Origin: Gammaproteobacteria bacterium
GTDB lineage: Bacteria > Pseudomonadota > Gammaproteobacteria > SZUA-152
Direction: 5' to 3'
Length of the DNA stretch: 64,000 nt
NCBI GenBank assembly: GCA_029882975.1
Contig: JAOUJW010000011.1
Location: forward strand, 1 to 64,000
In this document: one piece after another, positions 50,686-61,354 of the stretch
Numbering within the stretch: the stretch's first letter is position 1
Layout: each line of letters begins with the position of its first letter
The notes under the pieces: generated by a model
Seen by the model: only the letters and a program-made list of their open reading frames with translations
Told to the model about the DNA's origin: nothing
The model's database searches: none
Position numbers and translations under genes: made by a program

Positions 50686-51846
50686 TTAAATTCCGGCGGC
50701 ATCTTTCAATGCTGCTGCCTTATCGGTTTTTTCCCAAGTAAAGTTCTCTTCTTCACGACCAAAGTGTCCGTAAGCCGCTGTAGGGCCATAGATAGGTCGC
50801 AGCAAATCTAACATTTTAACCAGGCCTTTAGGACGCAGATCGAAAAACTCGTGTACTAATTCAACGATTCTCTTGTCATCTATCTTACCGGTACCAAACG
50901 TTTCAATGCTGATGGAAGTGGGTTCGGCGACACCGATGGCGTAGGAGACCTGGATCTCACAACGATCCGCAAGACCGGCCGCAACGATGTTTTTGGCTAC
51001 GTAACGTCCGGCGTAGGCGGCAGAGCGATCCACCTTAGAAGGATCTTTACCGGAAAATGCGCCTCCGCCATGGCGCGCCATGCCGCCATAAGTATCCACA
51101 ATGATTTTACGACCGGTAAGACCGCAGTCTCCCACAGGTCCGCCAATGACGAACCGTCCGGTGGGATTAATATGGAATTTAGTGTCAGCACTCAGCCATT
51201 CTGCCGGTAATACGGGTTTGATAATTTCCTCCATAACGGCTTCCTGGAGGTCTTTTTGGGAAATATCGGGCGTGTGCTGTGTGGACAACACCACGGCGTC
51301 AATACCCACAGGTTTGTTGTCTTCATAACGAAAAGTCACTTGGCTTTTGGCATCGGGGCGTAACCAGGTCAACACACCGTTCTTACGTACTTCGGCCTGG
51401 CGTTTTACCAGACGATGAGCATACGTGATAGGAGCCGGCATGAGCACATCGGTTTCGTTACTGGCGTAACCAAACATCAAACCCTGGTCACCGGCGCCTT
51501 GCTCATGATCCTCGCTGTCATCCACACCCATGGCGATGTCAGCGGACTGTTTATCGATTGAGGTAAGAACCGCACAGGATTCCCAATCAAACCCCATGTC
51601 AGAACTGTTGTAACCGATACGTTTGATCGTTTGGCGAACCACATCCTGGATATCCACCCATGCCGATGTGGTGATCTCCCCGGATATAACCACCATCCCG
51701 GTATTCACCAGGGTTTCACAAGCAACGCGGGCTTTATTATCTTGTTCAAATATAGCATCCAAAACCCCGTCAGAAATCTGATCGGCTACTTTGTCCGGAT
51801 GCCCCTCCGACACCGACTCGGAGGTGAAAACATGTGAATTCGCCAT
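50686..51846 (-). CDS. metK: S-adenosylmethionine synthetase
   Basis: A 386-aa enzyme making SAM from methionine and [59 protein letters not shown] and [20 protein letters not shown] are canonical. GAGGA lies 7 nt before the ATG. It is preceded by a leader of roughly 190 nt with several hairpins. SAM feeds the many methyltransferases in this window (pcm, FkbM, pse methylase). Confidence 0.99.
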   Translation of the reverse strand: MANSHVFTSESVSEGHPDKVADQISDGVLDAIFEQDNKARVACETLVNTGMVVISGEITTSAWVDIQDVVRQTIKRIGYNSSDMGFDWESCAVLTSIDKQSADIAMGVDDSEDHEQGAGDQGLMFGYASNETDVLMPAPITYAHRLVKRQAEVRKNGVLTWLRPDAKSQVTFRYEDNKPVGIDAVVLSTQHTPDISQKDLQEAVMEEIIKPVLPAEWLSADTKFHINPTGRFVIGGPVGDCGLTGRKIIVDTYGGMARHGGGAFSGKDPSKVDRSAAYAGRYVAKNIVAAGLADRCEIQVSYAIGVAEPTSISIETFGTGKIDDKRIVELVHEFFDLRPKGLVKMLDLLRPIYGPTAAYGHFGREEENFTWEKTDKAAALKDAAGI

Positions 51847-52048
51847 TAGGTATCCTCATTCCATTTCGCCACTGTTCCCACAGGGGCCACTAAAAAATAC
51901 AAGACAGCAGGGAGGCTCTGCATCCGCTGAAGGCTCAGTCCACGCTGAGGGTTCATCAGTTTCCAGCCAAAGCTACCTACAATCCAAGGCCAGACGGCCA
52001 CGAAAAATCCGGCAATTCTAACCTGTATTAGGAATTGCTTCAATTATA
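51847..52048 (-). promoter_or_regulatory. metK promoter and long structured leader
   Basis: A consensus -10 TATAAT (plus-strand 52043-52048) predicts a start near 52035 and a leader of about 190 nt. Hairpins in order: a 10-bp stem with one bulge (52012-52038) followed after five bases by TTTTT; GGCC/GGCC (51988-51999); CTCAG/CTGAG (51934-51949); and GCC-CTGT/ACAG-GGC (51868-51887), which ends 21 nt before the ATG. I could not match any known SAM or SAH riboswitch consensus to it. Confidence 0.55.
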
Positions 52049-52120
52049 ATCTAATCTGTCGCTAAAACGTCGAGAAAACACGCGTTTATAAAACAATCCA
52101 CTAAGTTGGTCAATTTTCCA

Positions 52121-53599
52121 TCATTCACGGCCATACACATCCTCGAAACGCACAATATCGTCTTCCCCCAGATAACTGCCCGACTGTACTTCGATGATCT
52201 GTAAGGGCAGTGTGCCGGGATTTTCCAGGCGGTGTTTTACCCCCAAAGGAATATAGGTGGACTCGTTTTCGGACAACAAAAAGCTTTCGTCGCCCCGCGT
52301 TACTTTGGCGGTTCCTTTCACGACGATCCAATGTTCCGCCCGGTGGTGATGCATTTGCAGTGACAACGACGCTCCCGGCTTGACTTCTATTTTCTTCACT
52401 TGGAAACGTTCGCCTTCCACCACCCCTTGATAGAACCCCCAGGGCCGATAAACCTGACGGTGTGTAATACGTTCAGATCGATCTTGTTGTTGCAGTGTTT
52501 CCACTACTTGCTTCACGTCTTGAGTACAACCCTTGTGAGCCACCAGCACCGCATCTTCGGTCTCCACAATAATGAGATCCGTCAAACCTACGCCGGCCAC
52601 TAAACGGCTTTGCGAATGAATATAACTGCCTTGCACCTCATGGCATATAACGTCGCCTTTGAGAACATTGCTATTACTGTCCTGTTGCTGCACCTGCCAC
52701 ATGGCAGACCATACCCCGACATCAGACCAATCCGCATCCAGGGGAATAACCACACCTCTGTTTCGGAGTTCAGAAGTGCTGCTCTGTGTTGTCTGCGTTA
52801 AAGGTTCCATAACCGCATAATCAATGGAGTCGGAGGGGCAAGCTTGAAACTCTGCCGTAGCAACACGGAAAAAGTCCAAATCCTTAACCCCATTTTTGTA
52901 AGCCACTTCACAAGCTTGAAGCATGTCCGGTCGGAACTGCGCCATTTGTTCCAACCACAAACGCGACTTCATCATAAACATACCGCTGTTCCACAAGTAC
53001 TCACCACTATCCACGTAGGAACGTGCCGTTTTTTCATCGGGTTTTTCGACAAATTGCTCGATGAAATAGGCATTGGCATCACACTGATGGACCGGTTGTC
53101 CTTGATGAATGTAACCGTATCCGGTTTGAACGCTGTCCGGAACAATACCAAATGTCACCAAAGCCTCGTCTGCAGCTAATTCAAATCCCGCAACGACCGC
53201 TTTTTGAAAGGCTTTTTGGTTTTTGATGACATGGTCGGCGGGCATCACTAACAAAATACTTGCTTCTCCATTTCCCGGCTTCGCCAAATCGTGTAGCGCA
53301 GCCAGAGTTAGGGCCGGAGCCGTATTTCGGCCACAGGGCTCGAGCAATATTGCACTTGGATTAAGCTGCAATTGTCGCAATTGCTCTGCCACCAAAAATC
53401 GGTGCCTTTCATTACACACCACCAAAGGCGCTGTCACTTCGGTGCCACCCAATGTCATTCCCCTCACACGGTTGACGGTATCTTGTAGCAAGGAAAATTC
53501 GCCCACCAAGGGTAGCAGCTGTTTTGGATATTGTTCTCTAGACAAAGGCCAGAGCCGGGTGCCTGATCCTCCCGATAAAATGACAGGTAATAGATTCAC
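52121..53599 (-). CDS. manC: Mannose-1-phosphate guanylyltransferase/mannose-6-phosphate isomerase
   Basis: A 492-aa type II enzyme. The N-terminal nucleotidyltransferase has [26 protein letters not shown] and FVEKPD; the C-terminal cupin (about 375-485) has [26 protein letters not shown] and [12 protein letters not shown] for PMI activity. Makes GDP-mannose for surface glycans; no GDP-mannose-using gene is recognised in the locus itself. Overlaps pyrF by 4 bp. Confidence 0.95.
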   Translation of the reverse strand: MNLLPVILSGGSGTRLWPLSREQYPKQLLPLVGEFSLLQDTVNRVRGMTLGGTEVTAPLVVCNERHRFLVAEQLRQLQLNPSAILLEPCGRNTAPALTLAALHDLAKPGNGEASILLVMPADHVIKNQKAFQKAVVAGFELAADEALVTFGIVPDSVQTGYGYIHQGQPVHQCDANAYFIEQFVEKPDEKTARSYVDSGEYLWNSGMFMMKSRLWLEQMAQFRPDMLQACEVAYKNGVKDLDFFRVATAEFQACPSDSIDYAVMEPLTQTTQSSTSELRNRGVVIPLDADWSDVGVWSAMWQVQQQDSNSNVLKGDVICHEVQGSYIHSQSRLVAGVGLTDLIIVETEDAVLVAHKGCTQDVKQVVETLQQQDRSERITHRQVYRPWGFYQGVVEGERFQVKKIEVKPGASLSLQMHHHRAEHWIVVKGTAKVTRGDESFLLSENESTYIPLGVKHRLENPGTLPLQIIEVQSGSYLGEDDIVRFEDVYGRE

Positions 53600-54321
53600 A
53601 ACCCTTCTCCATGCGCCGTCTGTATTTCTTGATGAATAGCCTGTAGTGCCTGCAATGGATCGGCAGCTTGTGTAATCGGTCGACCAATCACCAGATAATC
53701 CGACCCTGCTTGAATGGCATCTGCCGGTGTCATGATACGTTTTTGATCGTCATGAGCAGCACCGGCCGGTCGGACTCCCGGCGTCACCAGGGTGAACCGA
53801 GCTCCCCGCTGTTCCCGTAAGCTCTGAACTTCCCAGGGGGAACATACCACCCCATCCAAACCGGACTCCTGGGCCAACTGAGCCAAGACGCTTACTCTTT
53901 CCTGAGGACTGCCGGAAAATCCAATTTCCTGTAGATCTTGCTCATCCATGCTGGTTAAGACCGTAACGGCAATGAGTAGTGGCTTTTGCGAGCTGCCGGC
54001 GATTGCCTCTGCTGCACCTTGCATCATTTTCCGACCGCCCACAGCATGCACATTGACCATCCACACACCTAATTGCGCCGCTGCCTGACACGCCTTGGCG
54101 ACAGTATTGGGGATATCGTGAAACTTTAAATCCAAGAACACAGCAAAACCCTGTTTCTGAATCTGCTCCACAAATTGGGGACCCGCCGTCGTAAAAAGCT
54201 CTTTCCCCACTTTCAAGCGGCATAAACTCGGGTCTAAGCTGGACACGGTTTTCAAAGCCGTCGCGGCATCCGCATAATCCAAAGCCACAATAATTCTGGG
54301 ATTCATAATCTGTTGGTTCAT
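53596..54321 (-). CDS. pyrF: Orotidine 5'-phosphate decarboxylase
   Basis: A 241-aa TIM-barrel enzyme for the last step of UMP synthesis. [14 protein letters not shown], the catalytic [12 protein letters not shown], and VTPGVRPAG with [12 protein letters not shown] are canonical. The ATG at 54321 has AGGT 8 nt upstream; an ATG five codons later is possible. Confidence 0.97.
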   Translation of the reverse strand: MNQQIMNPRIIVALDYADAATALKTVSSLDPSLCRLKVGKELFTTAGPQFVEQIQKQGFAVFLDLKFHDIPNTVAKACQAAAQLGVWMVNVHAVGGRKMMQGAAEAIAGSSQKPLLIAVTVLTSMDEQDLQEIGFSGSPQERVSVLAQLAQESGLDGVVCSPWEVQSLREQRGARFTLVTPGVRPAGAAHDDQKRIMTPADAIQAGSDYLVIGRPITQAADPLQALQAIHQEIQTAHGEGL

Positions 54322-54419
54322 GTAATAACCTGTATACTGATTTCGTTACTTTGTTCTTAGAGTATTATTTCCGACTAAACTAAATTCTAGACACTTAACT
54401 CAAGCGCCAGCGTGAAACC

Positions 54420-55595
54420 CTATTCACCTTCCACTCCCACAATGGGCTTAATGCTGCCCCAGGTTTTACAGGTGGGGCACTTCCAATGCAAAGTTTTGGC
54501 TTTAAAGCCACAATTTTGACATTTATATACCGAATTGTCTTGTAACAGTTTGGAAGTCAGATCTTGAAGAATAAGAAGGTTCTCGCGTACAGCCCCTTCA
54601 CTTCCCACCAGATTCAGTTCAATCAACCGATGCAGTCCTTTAATCGACGGCCTTTTGCGTAAGGCCTCAATAATTTTATATGCAGCTTCTTCTTCGCCAT
54701 ATCGCAACCGCGTCAGCTCTGCCAGAAAGAGCACTACAGAAACTCCCTCATATTTCCCCTGAATTCGGTGCAAATAACGCTCGTATTCAGCCAGAGTACC
54801 CAAAGCCTGGTGACATTCGTACATCGCACCCAGAACTTCCGACAAATAAACGGGATCCTGCTGTTCAATCTGCCGGAATACCTTAATTGCCCCTTTGTAA
54901 TTATGATTTTCTTTTTCAATATGCCCTAATAAAATGTTAGCCCTGACGCAGCCTTTATCATTTGCCAGGGCCCGTTTCAGGGTCTTAACGGCTTGCCGGG
55001 TTTCACCCGCGGCCTGCGCGTGAGCCGCGAGTTCGCAACAAAAATGGGCGGCAACAGCCCCTGTGTGCACGCCGGTATTGGCTTCGATTTTTTTTGCGGT
55101 AACAATGGCTTTTTCCCAATCCTGCTCTTGTTGATAGATATCCAACAAATGGTTCAATGCTTCTATTTTGTGGCTCTTACCTTCAATCAGTTCCAGAAAT
55201 AGATTCTCAGCCCGATCAAGAAATCCCGCCCGCATGTAGTCGTTGCCCAATTCGAATAGTGCCTGGGCTCTTTGCTCTTTGCTTAGTGTGGGCCGGGCAA
55301 TGAGATTTTGGTGAATGCGAATGGCGCGATCCCCTTCCCCTCGACGGCGGAATAAATTGCCCAGAGCCAGATGGGTCTCCACCGTTTCGCTGTCAACCTC
55401 CAGCATTTTGATAAAGACATCCACCGCCTTATCCGGCTGCTCGTTCAGTAGAAAATTCAAGCCTGTAAAATATTCAGCGGAAAATACGTTGGATTTTTGG
55501 GCCGGGATAGGATTTTGCTTGCGACGACCGATTCGCCAACCCGAATAAGCCGCCACGGGTAACAGCAGGTATAACAGCAGTAACTCTATGCTCAA
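54420..55595 (-). CDS. lapB: LapB (YciM), LPS assembly regulator
   Basis: A 391-aa inner-membrane-anchored TPR protein that, in E. coli, directs FtsH proteolysis of LpxC to balance LPS synthesis. N-terminal membrane helix (about 3-20), a chain of TPRs (about 40-330) and a C-terminal rubredoxin-like metal site CQNCGFKAKTLHWKCPTCKTWGS, the LapB hallmark. Starts within lapA (4-bp overlap). Confidence 0.95.
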   Translation of the reverse strand: MSIELLLLYLLLPVAAYSGWRIGRRKQNPIPAQKSNVFSAEYFTGLNFLLNEQPDKAVDVFIKMLEVDSETVETHLALGNLFRRRGEGDRAIRIHQNLIARPTLSKEQRAQALFELGNDYMRAGFLDRAENLFLELIEGKSHKIEALNHLLDIYQQEQDWEKAIVTAKKIEANTGVHTGAVAAHFCCELAAHAQAAGETRQAVKTLKRALANDKGCVRANILLGHIEKENHNYKGAIKVFRQIEQQDPVYLSEVLGAMYECHQALGTLAEYERYLHRIQGKYEGVSVVLFLAELTRLRYGEEEAAYKIIEALRKRPSIKGLHRLIELNLVGSEGAVRENLLILQDLTSKLLQDNSVYKCQNCGFKAKTLHWKCPTCKTWGSIKPIVGVEGE

Positions 55596-55885
55596 TGCGG
55601 GTCCTTAAGAGGCAATGAGCGTAAATTTTCCACTTCTTTCTCTGTGACCCTGACGGTTTTTTTCAATTTAACCAAATCGTGCTTCAACCGCAACACCAAA
55701 CCCATCGTGGCCAAAACCCCCAGCACGGCACCTATTGCCACGCTGAATACAATCACCACCAACAGGTCGGTTTCTTTTTCTCCAAAATAATACTTCAGCA
55801 TAACCGGTTGCGAGTTGGTTAAAGTAAAAGAAATGGTACTTATGGCTATCACTAACAGTACAAATAACAGAATTATCCGCTTCAT
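55592..55885 (-). CDS. lapA: LapA (YciS), LPS assembly protein A
   Basis: A 97-aa DUF1049-type protein: two membrane helices (about 3-22 and 42-64) and a short cytoplasmic coiled tail (LKKTVRVTEKEVENLRSL). Partner of LapB, in the conserved ihfB-lapA-lapB-pyrF order. Confidence 0.92.
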   Translation of the reverse strand: MKRIILLFVLLVIAISTISFTLTNSQPVMLKYYFGEKETDLLVVIVFSVAIGAVLGVLATMGLVLRLKHDLVKLKKTVRVTEKEVENLRSLPLKDPH

Positions 55886-55987
55886 TTTATCTGGTCACTA
55901 TTTTCCGATAACTTACCCGAGATTGACATTATAATGTAACTTGCCGGGAAACTATATTTCCCCAGGAACAATAACTGCAGACACCAT

Positions 55988-56021
55988 AAAAAAAAACGGT
56001 ACAAGGATTCCCTTGTACCGT
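55988..56021 (-). terminator. Intrinsic terminator after ihfB
   Basis: An 11-bp stem ACGGTACAAGG/CCTTGTACCGT (plus-strand 55996-56021) with a 4-nt loop, followed on the minus strand by a run of nine T. It ends the rpsA-ihfB transcript. Confidence 0.93.
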
Positions 56022-56046
56022 CTCAAAAACCCGATTAAGGGAATTC

Positions 56047-56373
56047 TTAAATAGTCGGTTGTGCCACCGGCGTTTCGCTCGTAGACTTTTGCTCCACATT
56101 GTTGACCCGCTCACGCAATTCCTTACCGGGTTTGAAATGGGGAACATATTTGCCAGACAGGGCTACCGCTTCACCGGTCTTTGGATTCCGCCCAATGCGA
56201 GGTGGGCGAAAATGCAATGAAAAACTGCCAAAACCGCGAATTTCAATCCGGTTTCCCGTTGCCAGTTTTTGCGCCATTTGCTCAATCAGCGTTTTAACAG
56301 ACAACTCCACATCCTTATACGGCAAATGCGGTTGCTTTTTCGAGATTCGTTCTATGAGTTCAGATTTTGTCAT
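56047..56373 (-). CDS. ihfB: Integration host factor beta subunit
   Basis: A 108-aa DNA-bending protein of the HU/IHF family: [56 protein letters not shown]-type DNA arm (GRNPKTGE) and [11 protein letters not shown]. The ATG at 56373 matches other IhfB starts; an upstream in-frame extension through a hairpin is rejected. Translation start sits immediately after a hairpin that encloses the ribosome site. Confidence 0.96.
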   Translation of the reverse strand: MTKSELIERISKKQPHLPYKDVELSVKTLIEQMAQKLATGNRIEIRGFGSFSLHFRPPRIGRNPKTGEAVALSGKYVPHFKPGKELRERVNNVEQKSTSETPVAQPTI

Positions 56374-56422
56374 CTCATCAGCCCTCAGATGAGCTGATTT
56401 GGCACCCACAGGGTGCCAAATC
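56374..56422 (-). promoter_or_regulatory. Two tandem hairpins in the ihfB leader
   Basis: Distal hairpin: a perfect 12-bp stem GATTTGGCACCC/GGGTGCCAAATC with a three-base loop (plus-strand 56396-56422). Proximal hairpin: CTCATC/GATGAG (56374-56393) with the Shine-Dalgarno GAGGG in its loop, ending at the base before the ATG. No U-tract, so control of translation or mRNA processing is more likely than termination. Confidence 0.65.
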
Positions 56423-56494
56423 AACGAAGCTTAATAATTAAACAGCTATAACCTTATCCATAATTACTAACTGTAGAACACTTCCGAGATTTTG

Positions 56495-58174
56495 CTACGA
56501 ACTTTCTTTATTTTCCATTTGTTCCTTAAGGAGATCACCCAATGTGGTGGTACCACCCTGGTCCGAATTACGGGTGTAATCCTCAATGGCTTCCGCTTCC
56601 TCGGCACTGTCCTTAGCTTTAATGGACAAATTAATAGTGCGGTTTTTACGGTCAACACCAACAAATTTAGCTTCGACCTCTTCGCCTTCTTTGAGCACGG
56701 TACGCGCATCTTCAATGCGATCCCGGCTGATTTCGGAAGCCCGGAGATAACCTTCCACGCCTTCCATCAAGCGAACCACAGCACCTTTTGCATCTACTTC
56801 AATTATATCGCCTTTTACGATACTTCCTTTAGTATGTTCGGCCAAATAATTGGTAAATGGGTCCTGTTCCAGCTGTTTGACGCCCAGCGAAATGCGTTCC
56901 CGCTCCGGATCGATAGCTAAAATGACCGTTTCGATCTCCTGGCCTTTCTTATAATTACGTACGGCATCTTCGCCGGTTTCGTTCCAGGAAATATCCGACA
57001 AATGCACCAGGCCATCAATTCCGCCGTCCAGACCGATAAAAATACCAAAATCCGTAATGGATTTAATGGTACCCACAATGCGATCGCCTTTGTTGTTGCC
57101 GGCCGCAAATCCTTCCCAAGGATTCATCTTGCACTGCTTCATGCCCAGGGAAATGCGACGACGTTCGGCGTCGATATCCAGAACCACCACTTCCACTTCT
57201 TCGCCCACTTGTACCACTTTACCGGGACTGACGTTTTTGTTGGTCCAATCCATTTCAGACACGTGCACCAGACCTTCAACGCCTTCCTCGATTTCCACAA
57301 AGCAGCCGTAGTCAGTCAAATTGGTCACTTTGCCAAACAAGCGGGTGCCCACGGGGTAACGTCGGGTAATGTCTTCCCAAGGATCTTCGCCGGTTTGCTT
57401 CAGCCCCAAAGAAACGCGAGTTTTATCGCGATCAAACTTCAGCACCTTGACGTCAATCTCATCGGCGACATTAACGATTTCGCTAGGATGTTTAATACGC
57501 TTCCAAGACATATCGGTAATGTGTAACAGGCCATCGATGCCGCCCAAGTCGATAAATGCACCGTAATCGGTCAGGTTCTTAACAATACCCTTGACCACTT
57601 GGCCTTCCTGCAAGCTTTCGATCAGCGCTTCACGCTCTTCGCTGCTCTCTGCTTCTACGACTGCACGGCGTGAAACCACCACGTTGTTGCGTTTTTGGTC
57701 CAGCTTAATAACTTTGAATTCCAGCTCTTTGCCTTCCAAATAAGACAAATCGCGAACCGGTCGCACATCCACCAAAGAACCGGGTAAAAAGGCACGAACC
57801 TCGCCCAGTTCCACTGTGAATCCACCTTTGACTTTTCCATTAATGATACCTTTGACGTTTTCGCCGGCATCGTAAGCTTTTTCCAGCAAGCGCCAGGAGC
57901 GCGCTCGTACTGCTTTTTCTCGGGATAAGCGGGTTTCACCAAACCCGTCTTCAACGTATTCCAGGGCGACTTCCACTTCGTCACCCACTTTTACCGTCAT
58001 CTCTCCCGCTTCAAGGAATTCAGATGCCGAAATCACCCCTTCAGACTTCAAACCGGCATTAACAACCACCACATCCGGATTCACTTCCACAACCGTACCG
58101 GTGAGGATGGTTCCGGGTGTCATCTGGGTATTGGCAAGACTTTCTTCAAATAATTGGGCAAAGCTTTCGCTCAT
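56495..58174 (-). CDS. rpsA: 30S ribosomal protein S1
   Basis: A 559-aa S1 with six S1-fold repeats; the last four show clear copies such as [49 protein letters not shown] and [25 protein letters not shown]. Binds mRNA for initiation. The ATG at 58174 has AGGAAG 10 nt upstream; a TTG three codons earlier touches that site and is rejected. Confidence 0.98.
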   Translation of the reverse strand: MSESFAQLFEESLANTQMTPGTILTGTVVEVNPDVVVVNAGLKSEGVISASEFLEAGEMTVKVGDEVEVALEYVEDGFGETRLSREKAVRARSWRLLEKAYDAGENVKGIINGKVKGGFTVELGEVRAFLPGSLVDVRPVRDLSYLEGKELEFKVIKLDQKRNNVVVSRRAVVEAESSEEREALIESLQEGQVVKGIVKNLTDYGAFIDLGGIDGLLHITDMSWKRIKHPSEIVNVADEIDVKVLKFDRDKTRVSLGLKQTGEDPWEDITRRYPVGTRLFGKVTNLTDYGCFVEIEEGVEGLVHVSEMDWTNKNVSPGKVVQVGEEVEVVVLDIDAERRRISLGMKQCKMNPWEGFAAGNNKGDRIVGTIKSITDFGIFIGLDGGIDGLVHLSDISWNETGEDAVRNYKKGQEIETVILAIDPERERISLGVKQLEQDPFTNYLAEHTKGSIVKGDIIEVDAKGAVVRLMEGVEGYLRASEISRDRIEDARTVLKEGEEVEAKFVGVDRKNRTINLSIKAKDSAEEAEAIEDYTRNSDQGGTTTLGDLLKEQMENKESS

Positions 58175-58211
58175 TTTGATCAAACTTCCTGGGCGTTTCT
58201 CTTTGACTACC

Positions 58212-58268
58212 GTACGAAGATTCGACGGTTAGGAAACGACTCGCCTGCACAGGTGATCTGTACCAGGC
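58212..58268 (-). promoter_or_regulatory. Folded leader of rpsA
   Basis: In the 246-bp cmk-rpsA gap: hairpin GCCTG..ACAG/CTGT.CAGGC (plus-strand 58243-58268) and a second stem CCGTCGA/TCG.ACGG (58212-58230) before the start. E. coli rpsA has a structured leader through which S1 represses itself; a similar role is inferred. An ACAGGT direct repeat and a T-run (58274-58280) further upstream may end cmk transcripts. Confidence 0.45.
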
Positions 58269-58420
58269 TGGAAAATAAAAAAACCTGTATTAGCCGTTTT
58301 ACGGTTTGGATAACACAAGCACCTGTAAAAGGGGGAACAAACCCCTATCCTACTTTTCGACAAATCACTCAACTTAACACGACTACCACTAGCTACACGC
58401 GGTTTATCCACTCCGGAAAA

Positions 58421-59101
58421 TCAGGAATGAATCCGTTGTTGGTAGAGTTCGATGATTTGCTTTGCCGCCTCTTCAGCAGTAATATGGGTCGTATCCAACA
58501 TTACCGCATCTGCAGCCGCCTTTAAGGGCGCACTGCTCCGACTGCTATCACGCTTATCGCGTTCGGCGATCTCGCCGAAAAGATCGCCAAGACTAACATC
58601 TATGCCTTGCTCCTTCAACTGCTTGTGGCGTCTTTTTGCTCTTTCCTCGGCGCTGGCGGTCAAAAAAATCTTCAAAATTGCGTCGGGGAACACGACGGTA
58701 CCCATATCCCGCCCATCCGCCAGTAGTCCGGGCGGCAAGCGAAAGGCCCTTTGCCGCTGCAACAGGGCTTGCCGCACTTCGGGAATCGCCGCCACTTTAG
58801 AAGCCATATTGCCACAGCTTTCCGTTCGAATTTGAGCTGTTACATCCTCACCGCTTAACATGATGCGGGTTTCCCCGGATACAACCAGGAACTGTACATC
58901 CAAATCCGATGCCAATTGCACCAATTCCTGCTGATTTTCCACGTCCACGCCGGTTTTTATTGCTCCCAAGGCCACCAGGCGATACAAGGCGCCACTGTCC
59001 AACATGGTCCACCCCAAGGCATTGGCCACCAATGCGCTCAAAGTACCCTTGCCGGACGCGGAGGGCCCGTCGATGGTGATTACCGGTGTGACGGTCGTCA
59101 T
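58421..59101 (-). CDS. cmk: Cytidylate kinase
   Basis: A 226-aa CMP/dCMP kinase: P-loop [28 protein letters not shown], and [15 protein letters not shown] with [17 protein letters not shown]. The ATG at 59101 overlaps the aroA stop (ATGA); reading further into aroA is rejected. Confidence 0.97.
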   Translation of the reverse strand: MTTVTPVITIDGPSASGKGTLSALVANALGWTMLDSGALYRLVALGAIKTGVDVENQQELVQLASDLDVQFLVVSGETRIMLSGEDVTAQIRTESCGNMASKVAAIPEVRQALLQRQRAFRLPPGLLADGRDMGTVVFPDAILKIFLTASAEERAKRRHKQLKEQGIDVSLGDLFGEIAERDKRDSSRSSAPLKAAADAVMLDTTHITAEEAAKQIIELYQQRIHS

Positions 59102-60414
59102 GAAACTGCCAGCTTTAAACCGGTTTGGGTGGCCAAGTGTGCGAAATCCGGAAATGATGTGTTCACATTGGCACAATCACGGATCACAATCTCACCCTCC
59201 GCACGTAAAGCAGCCATCGCAAACGACATGGCAATACGATGATCACCGTGACTATTAACTTCACCGGAACCGATAGGTCCGCCATTAATGATCATGCCGT
59301 CTTCGGTCGGACGTGCGTCCACCCCTAAAGCCACCAAACCATCTGCCATTGCTTGGATGCGATCACTTTCTTTGACTCGCAGCTCCTTGGCTCCGGTCAA
59401 CACAGTCTCACCTTCGGCGCAGGCTGCAGCAACAAACAATGCAGGGAATTCGTCGATGGCCAGAGGCACCTGATCCTCAGGAATAGCGATGCCGTGCAAA
59501 TCGGCTGAGGTTATACGAATATCCGCCACCGGTTCACCATTCACTTCACGAGGCGACTGTATTTCAATATTAGCTCCCATAGCTCTCAATATATTGATCA
59601 CGCCGATTCGGGTGGGATTCATGCCCACATGGCGCAGCAACAAATCCGATCCCGGCGCTATACTGGCTCCCACCATAAAAAAGGCAGCGGAAGAAATATC
59701 CGCGGGAATATCCAATTGCGCTGCCGTTAACTCGCCGCCGCCCTGCAGACACACTGTGGAACCGTTGCGCCTGACGGTATAACCAAAACCGCGCAACATA
59801 CGTTCGGTATGATCGCGGGTCACAGCCGGTTCGGTAACACAAGTCTCACCCTGGGCGTACAAACCTGCCAATAGTAAACAGGATTTCACCTGAGCACTGG
59901 CTACCGGAGATAGATACTCAATGCCTTTGAGTTTATGGCCACCACGAATTTTCAAAGGTGCGGTACCTTTTTCGGTGGTTTCAATCTGAGCCCCCATTTG
60001 CGCAAGGGGTTCGGTAACACGCCGCATAGGGCGTCCTGAAAGGGAAACATCACCGGTCAACTCGGTATCGAAAGGCTGGCCCGACAATAAGCCGCTGAGT
60101 AAACGCATGGAGGTTCCGGAATTCCCCAAATCCAGTGCTTGCGACGGAGCCTGTAAGCCGTGCAAACCCACACCATGAATACGCAACTCACCTTGATTGA
60201 GTCTTTCGATTTTAACCCCCATGGCACGAAACGCTTCCAAGGTGGCAATACTGTCCTCACCCTCAAGAAACCCGCTAACCTGGGTAACACCATTTGCCAA
60301 GGAACCCAACATAATGGAACGATGAGAAATGGATTTATCGCCCGGTACCCGCACGTCGCCGCACAAGGCTCCGCCGGCTTCAACGCGGAATTGAATCTGA
60401 TCAGAATGACTCAT
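59098..60414 (-). CDS. aroA: EPSP synthase (3-phosphoshikimate 1-carboxyvinyltransferase)
   Basis: A 438-aa shikimate-pathway enzyme. [35 protein letters not shown] and [16 protein letters not shown] are the signatures. At the Gly-Ala position of the active site the sequence is LGNSGTSMR, as in class II (CP4-like) enzymes rather than LGNAGTAMR of class I. Overlaps cmk; 69 bp after tyrA. Confidence 0.97.
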   Translation of the reverse strand: MSHSDQIQFRVEAGGALCGDVRVPGDKSISHRSIMLGSLANGVTQVSGFLEGEDSIATLEAFRAMGVKIERLNQGELRIHGVGLHGLQAPSQALDLGNSGTSMRLLSGLLSGQPFDTELTGDVSLSGRPMRRVTEPLAQMGAQIETTEKGTAPLKIRGGHKLKGIEYLSPVASAQVKSCLLLAGLYAQGETCVTEPAVTRDHTERMLRGFGYTVRRNGSTVCLQGGGELTAAQLDIPADISSAAFFMVGASIAPGSDLLLRHVGMNPTRIGVINILRAMGANIEIQSPREVNGEPVADIRITSADLHGIAIPEDQVPLAIDEFPALFVAAACAEGETVLTGAKELRVKESDRIQAMADGLVALGVDARPTEDGMIINGGPIGSGEVNSHGDHRIAMSFAMAALRAEGEIVIRDCANVNTSFPDFAHLATQTGLKLAVS

Positions 60415-60483
60415 AATGATACTCTTTAATTAATTGATGCTTTGGATGCTCTAATTGAACAACATAAAGTTGAACCAGAATCT

Positions 60484-61350
60484 CTATTGACCGCAGAACT
60501 GGTCACGCGCTTTCTTGGCGCGGCGAAAAACCTCAAGTATGTAATCGCTGTTTTTATCCTCAATTGCCTGGCGCAATAAGCCCAGATCGGCAGTAAAACG
60601 ATCCAGCATTGCCAAAATAGCGTCGCCGTTGGTCACACAGATGTCGTGCCACATCTGGGCATCGCTGGAAGCGATACGGGTAAAATCTCGAAACCCACCC
60701 GCGGCAAATTGAAAAATCTCCGCTTTATCGTCCATAGTTGCCAGTGTGTCTACCAGGGCAAATGCCAGCATATGAGGTAAATGGCTGGTAGCTGCCAGCA
60801 CTTCATCATGGTGTTCCACACTGGTAATACTGACCTTTGCACCCGTGCATTGCCACAATTGCGACACCGTTTCCACTGCTTTCGGGTCCGCATTTTGTGC
60901 CGGGGTTAAAATCACCCGGCGATTTTCAAACAGCTCGGCAAAAGCTGCCTCCACGCCGGATTTTTCTGTTCCCGCAATGGGATGTCCGGGAACCAAACAT
61001 GGCGGCACCTCGCCAAACACTGCGTGAGCTGCCTGGACCACCACTCCTTTGGAACTCCCCACATCAGTAATGATGCACCCAGGTCTGATGAACGGTTGAA
61101 TCTGTCGTAACACCTGCTCCGTCGCACCGACCGGCATGGCCAGCACCACCACGTCCGCATCCTTTATGGCCTTTTGCAGATCCAGTTCGGCTGCATCAAT
61201 AACCCCCAGGTGCAGAGCTTTTTCCAAACTCCCGGCATCCCGTCCTGTACCTACAATGCGGGTAGGACAACCTTGTTTCTTTAAGCCTAAAGCAAAGGAG
61301 CCTCCAATCAAACCGACTCCGATAATGGTAATTTGCTTTGGCATATCCAT
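60484..61350 (-). CDS. tyrA: Prephenate/arogenate dehydrogenase
   Basis: A 288-aa NAD(P)-dependent dehydrogenase for tyrosine synthesis: IIGVGLIGGSFALGLKK, VVVLAMPVGATEQVL, VGSSKGVVVQAA and HPIAGTEKSGVEAA. It has no chorismate mutase domain. Start ATG at 61350 (GGAG 10 nt upstream); an ATG two codons later is also possible. hisC lies directly upstream. Confidence 0.95.
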   Translation of the reverse strand: MDMPKQITIIGVGLIGGSFALGLKKQGCPTRIVGTGRDAGSLEKALHLGVIDAAELDLQKAIKDADVVVLAMPVGATEQVLRQIQPFIRPGCIITDVGSSKGVVVQAAHAVFGEVPPCLVPGHPIAGTEKSGVEAAFAELFENRRVILTPAQNADPKAVETVSQLWQCTGAKVSITSVEHHDEVLAATSHLPHMLAFALVDTLATMDDKAEIFQFAAGGFRDFTRIASSDAQMWHDICVTNGDAILAMLDRFTADLGLLRQAIEDKNSDYILEVFRRAKKARDQFCGQ

Positions 61351-61354
61351 CACG

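Noticed and set aside
50640-50690. CTGATGAG and GAAAC motifs resembling a hammerhead ribozyme core (also CTGATGA in the metK leader)
   Set aside because: The three-helix arrangement and cleavage site are missing; short-motif coincidence.
51847-52048. SAH or SAM-II riboswitch upstream of metK
   Set aside because: The leader is long and folded, but the conserved core sequences I remember for these classes are not found.
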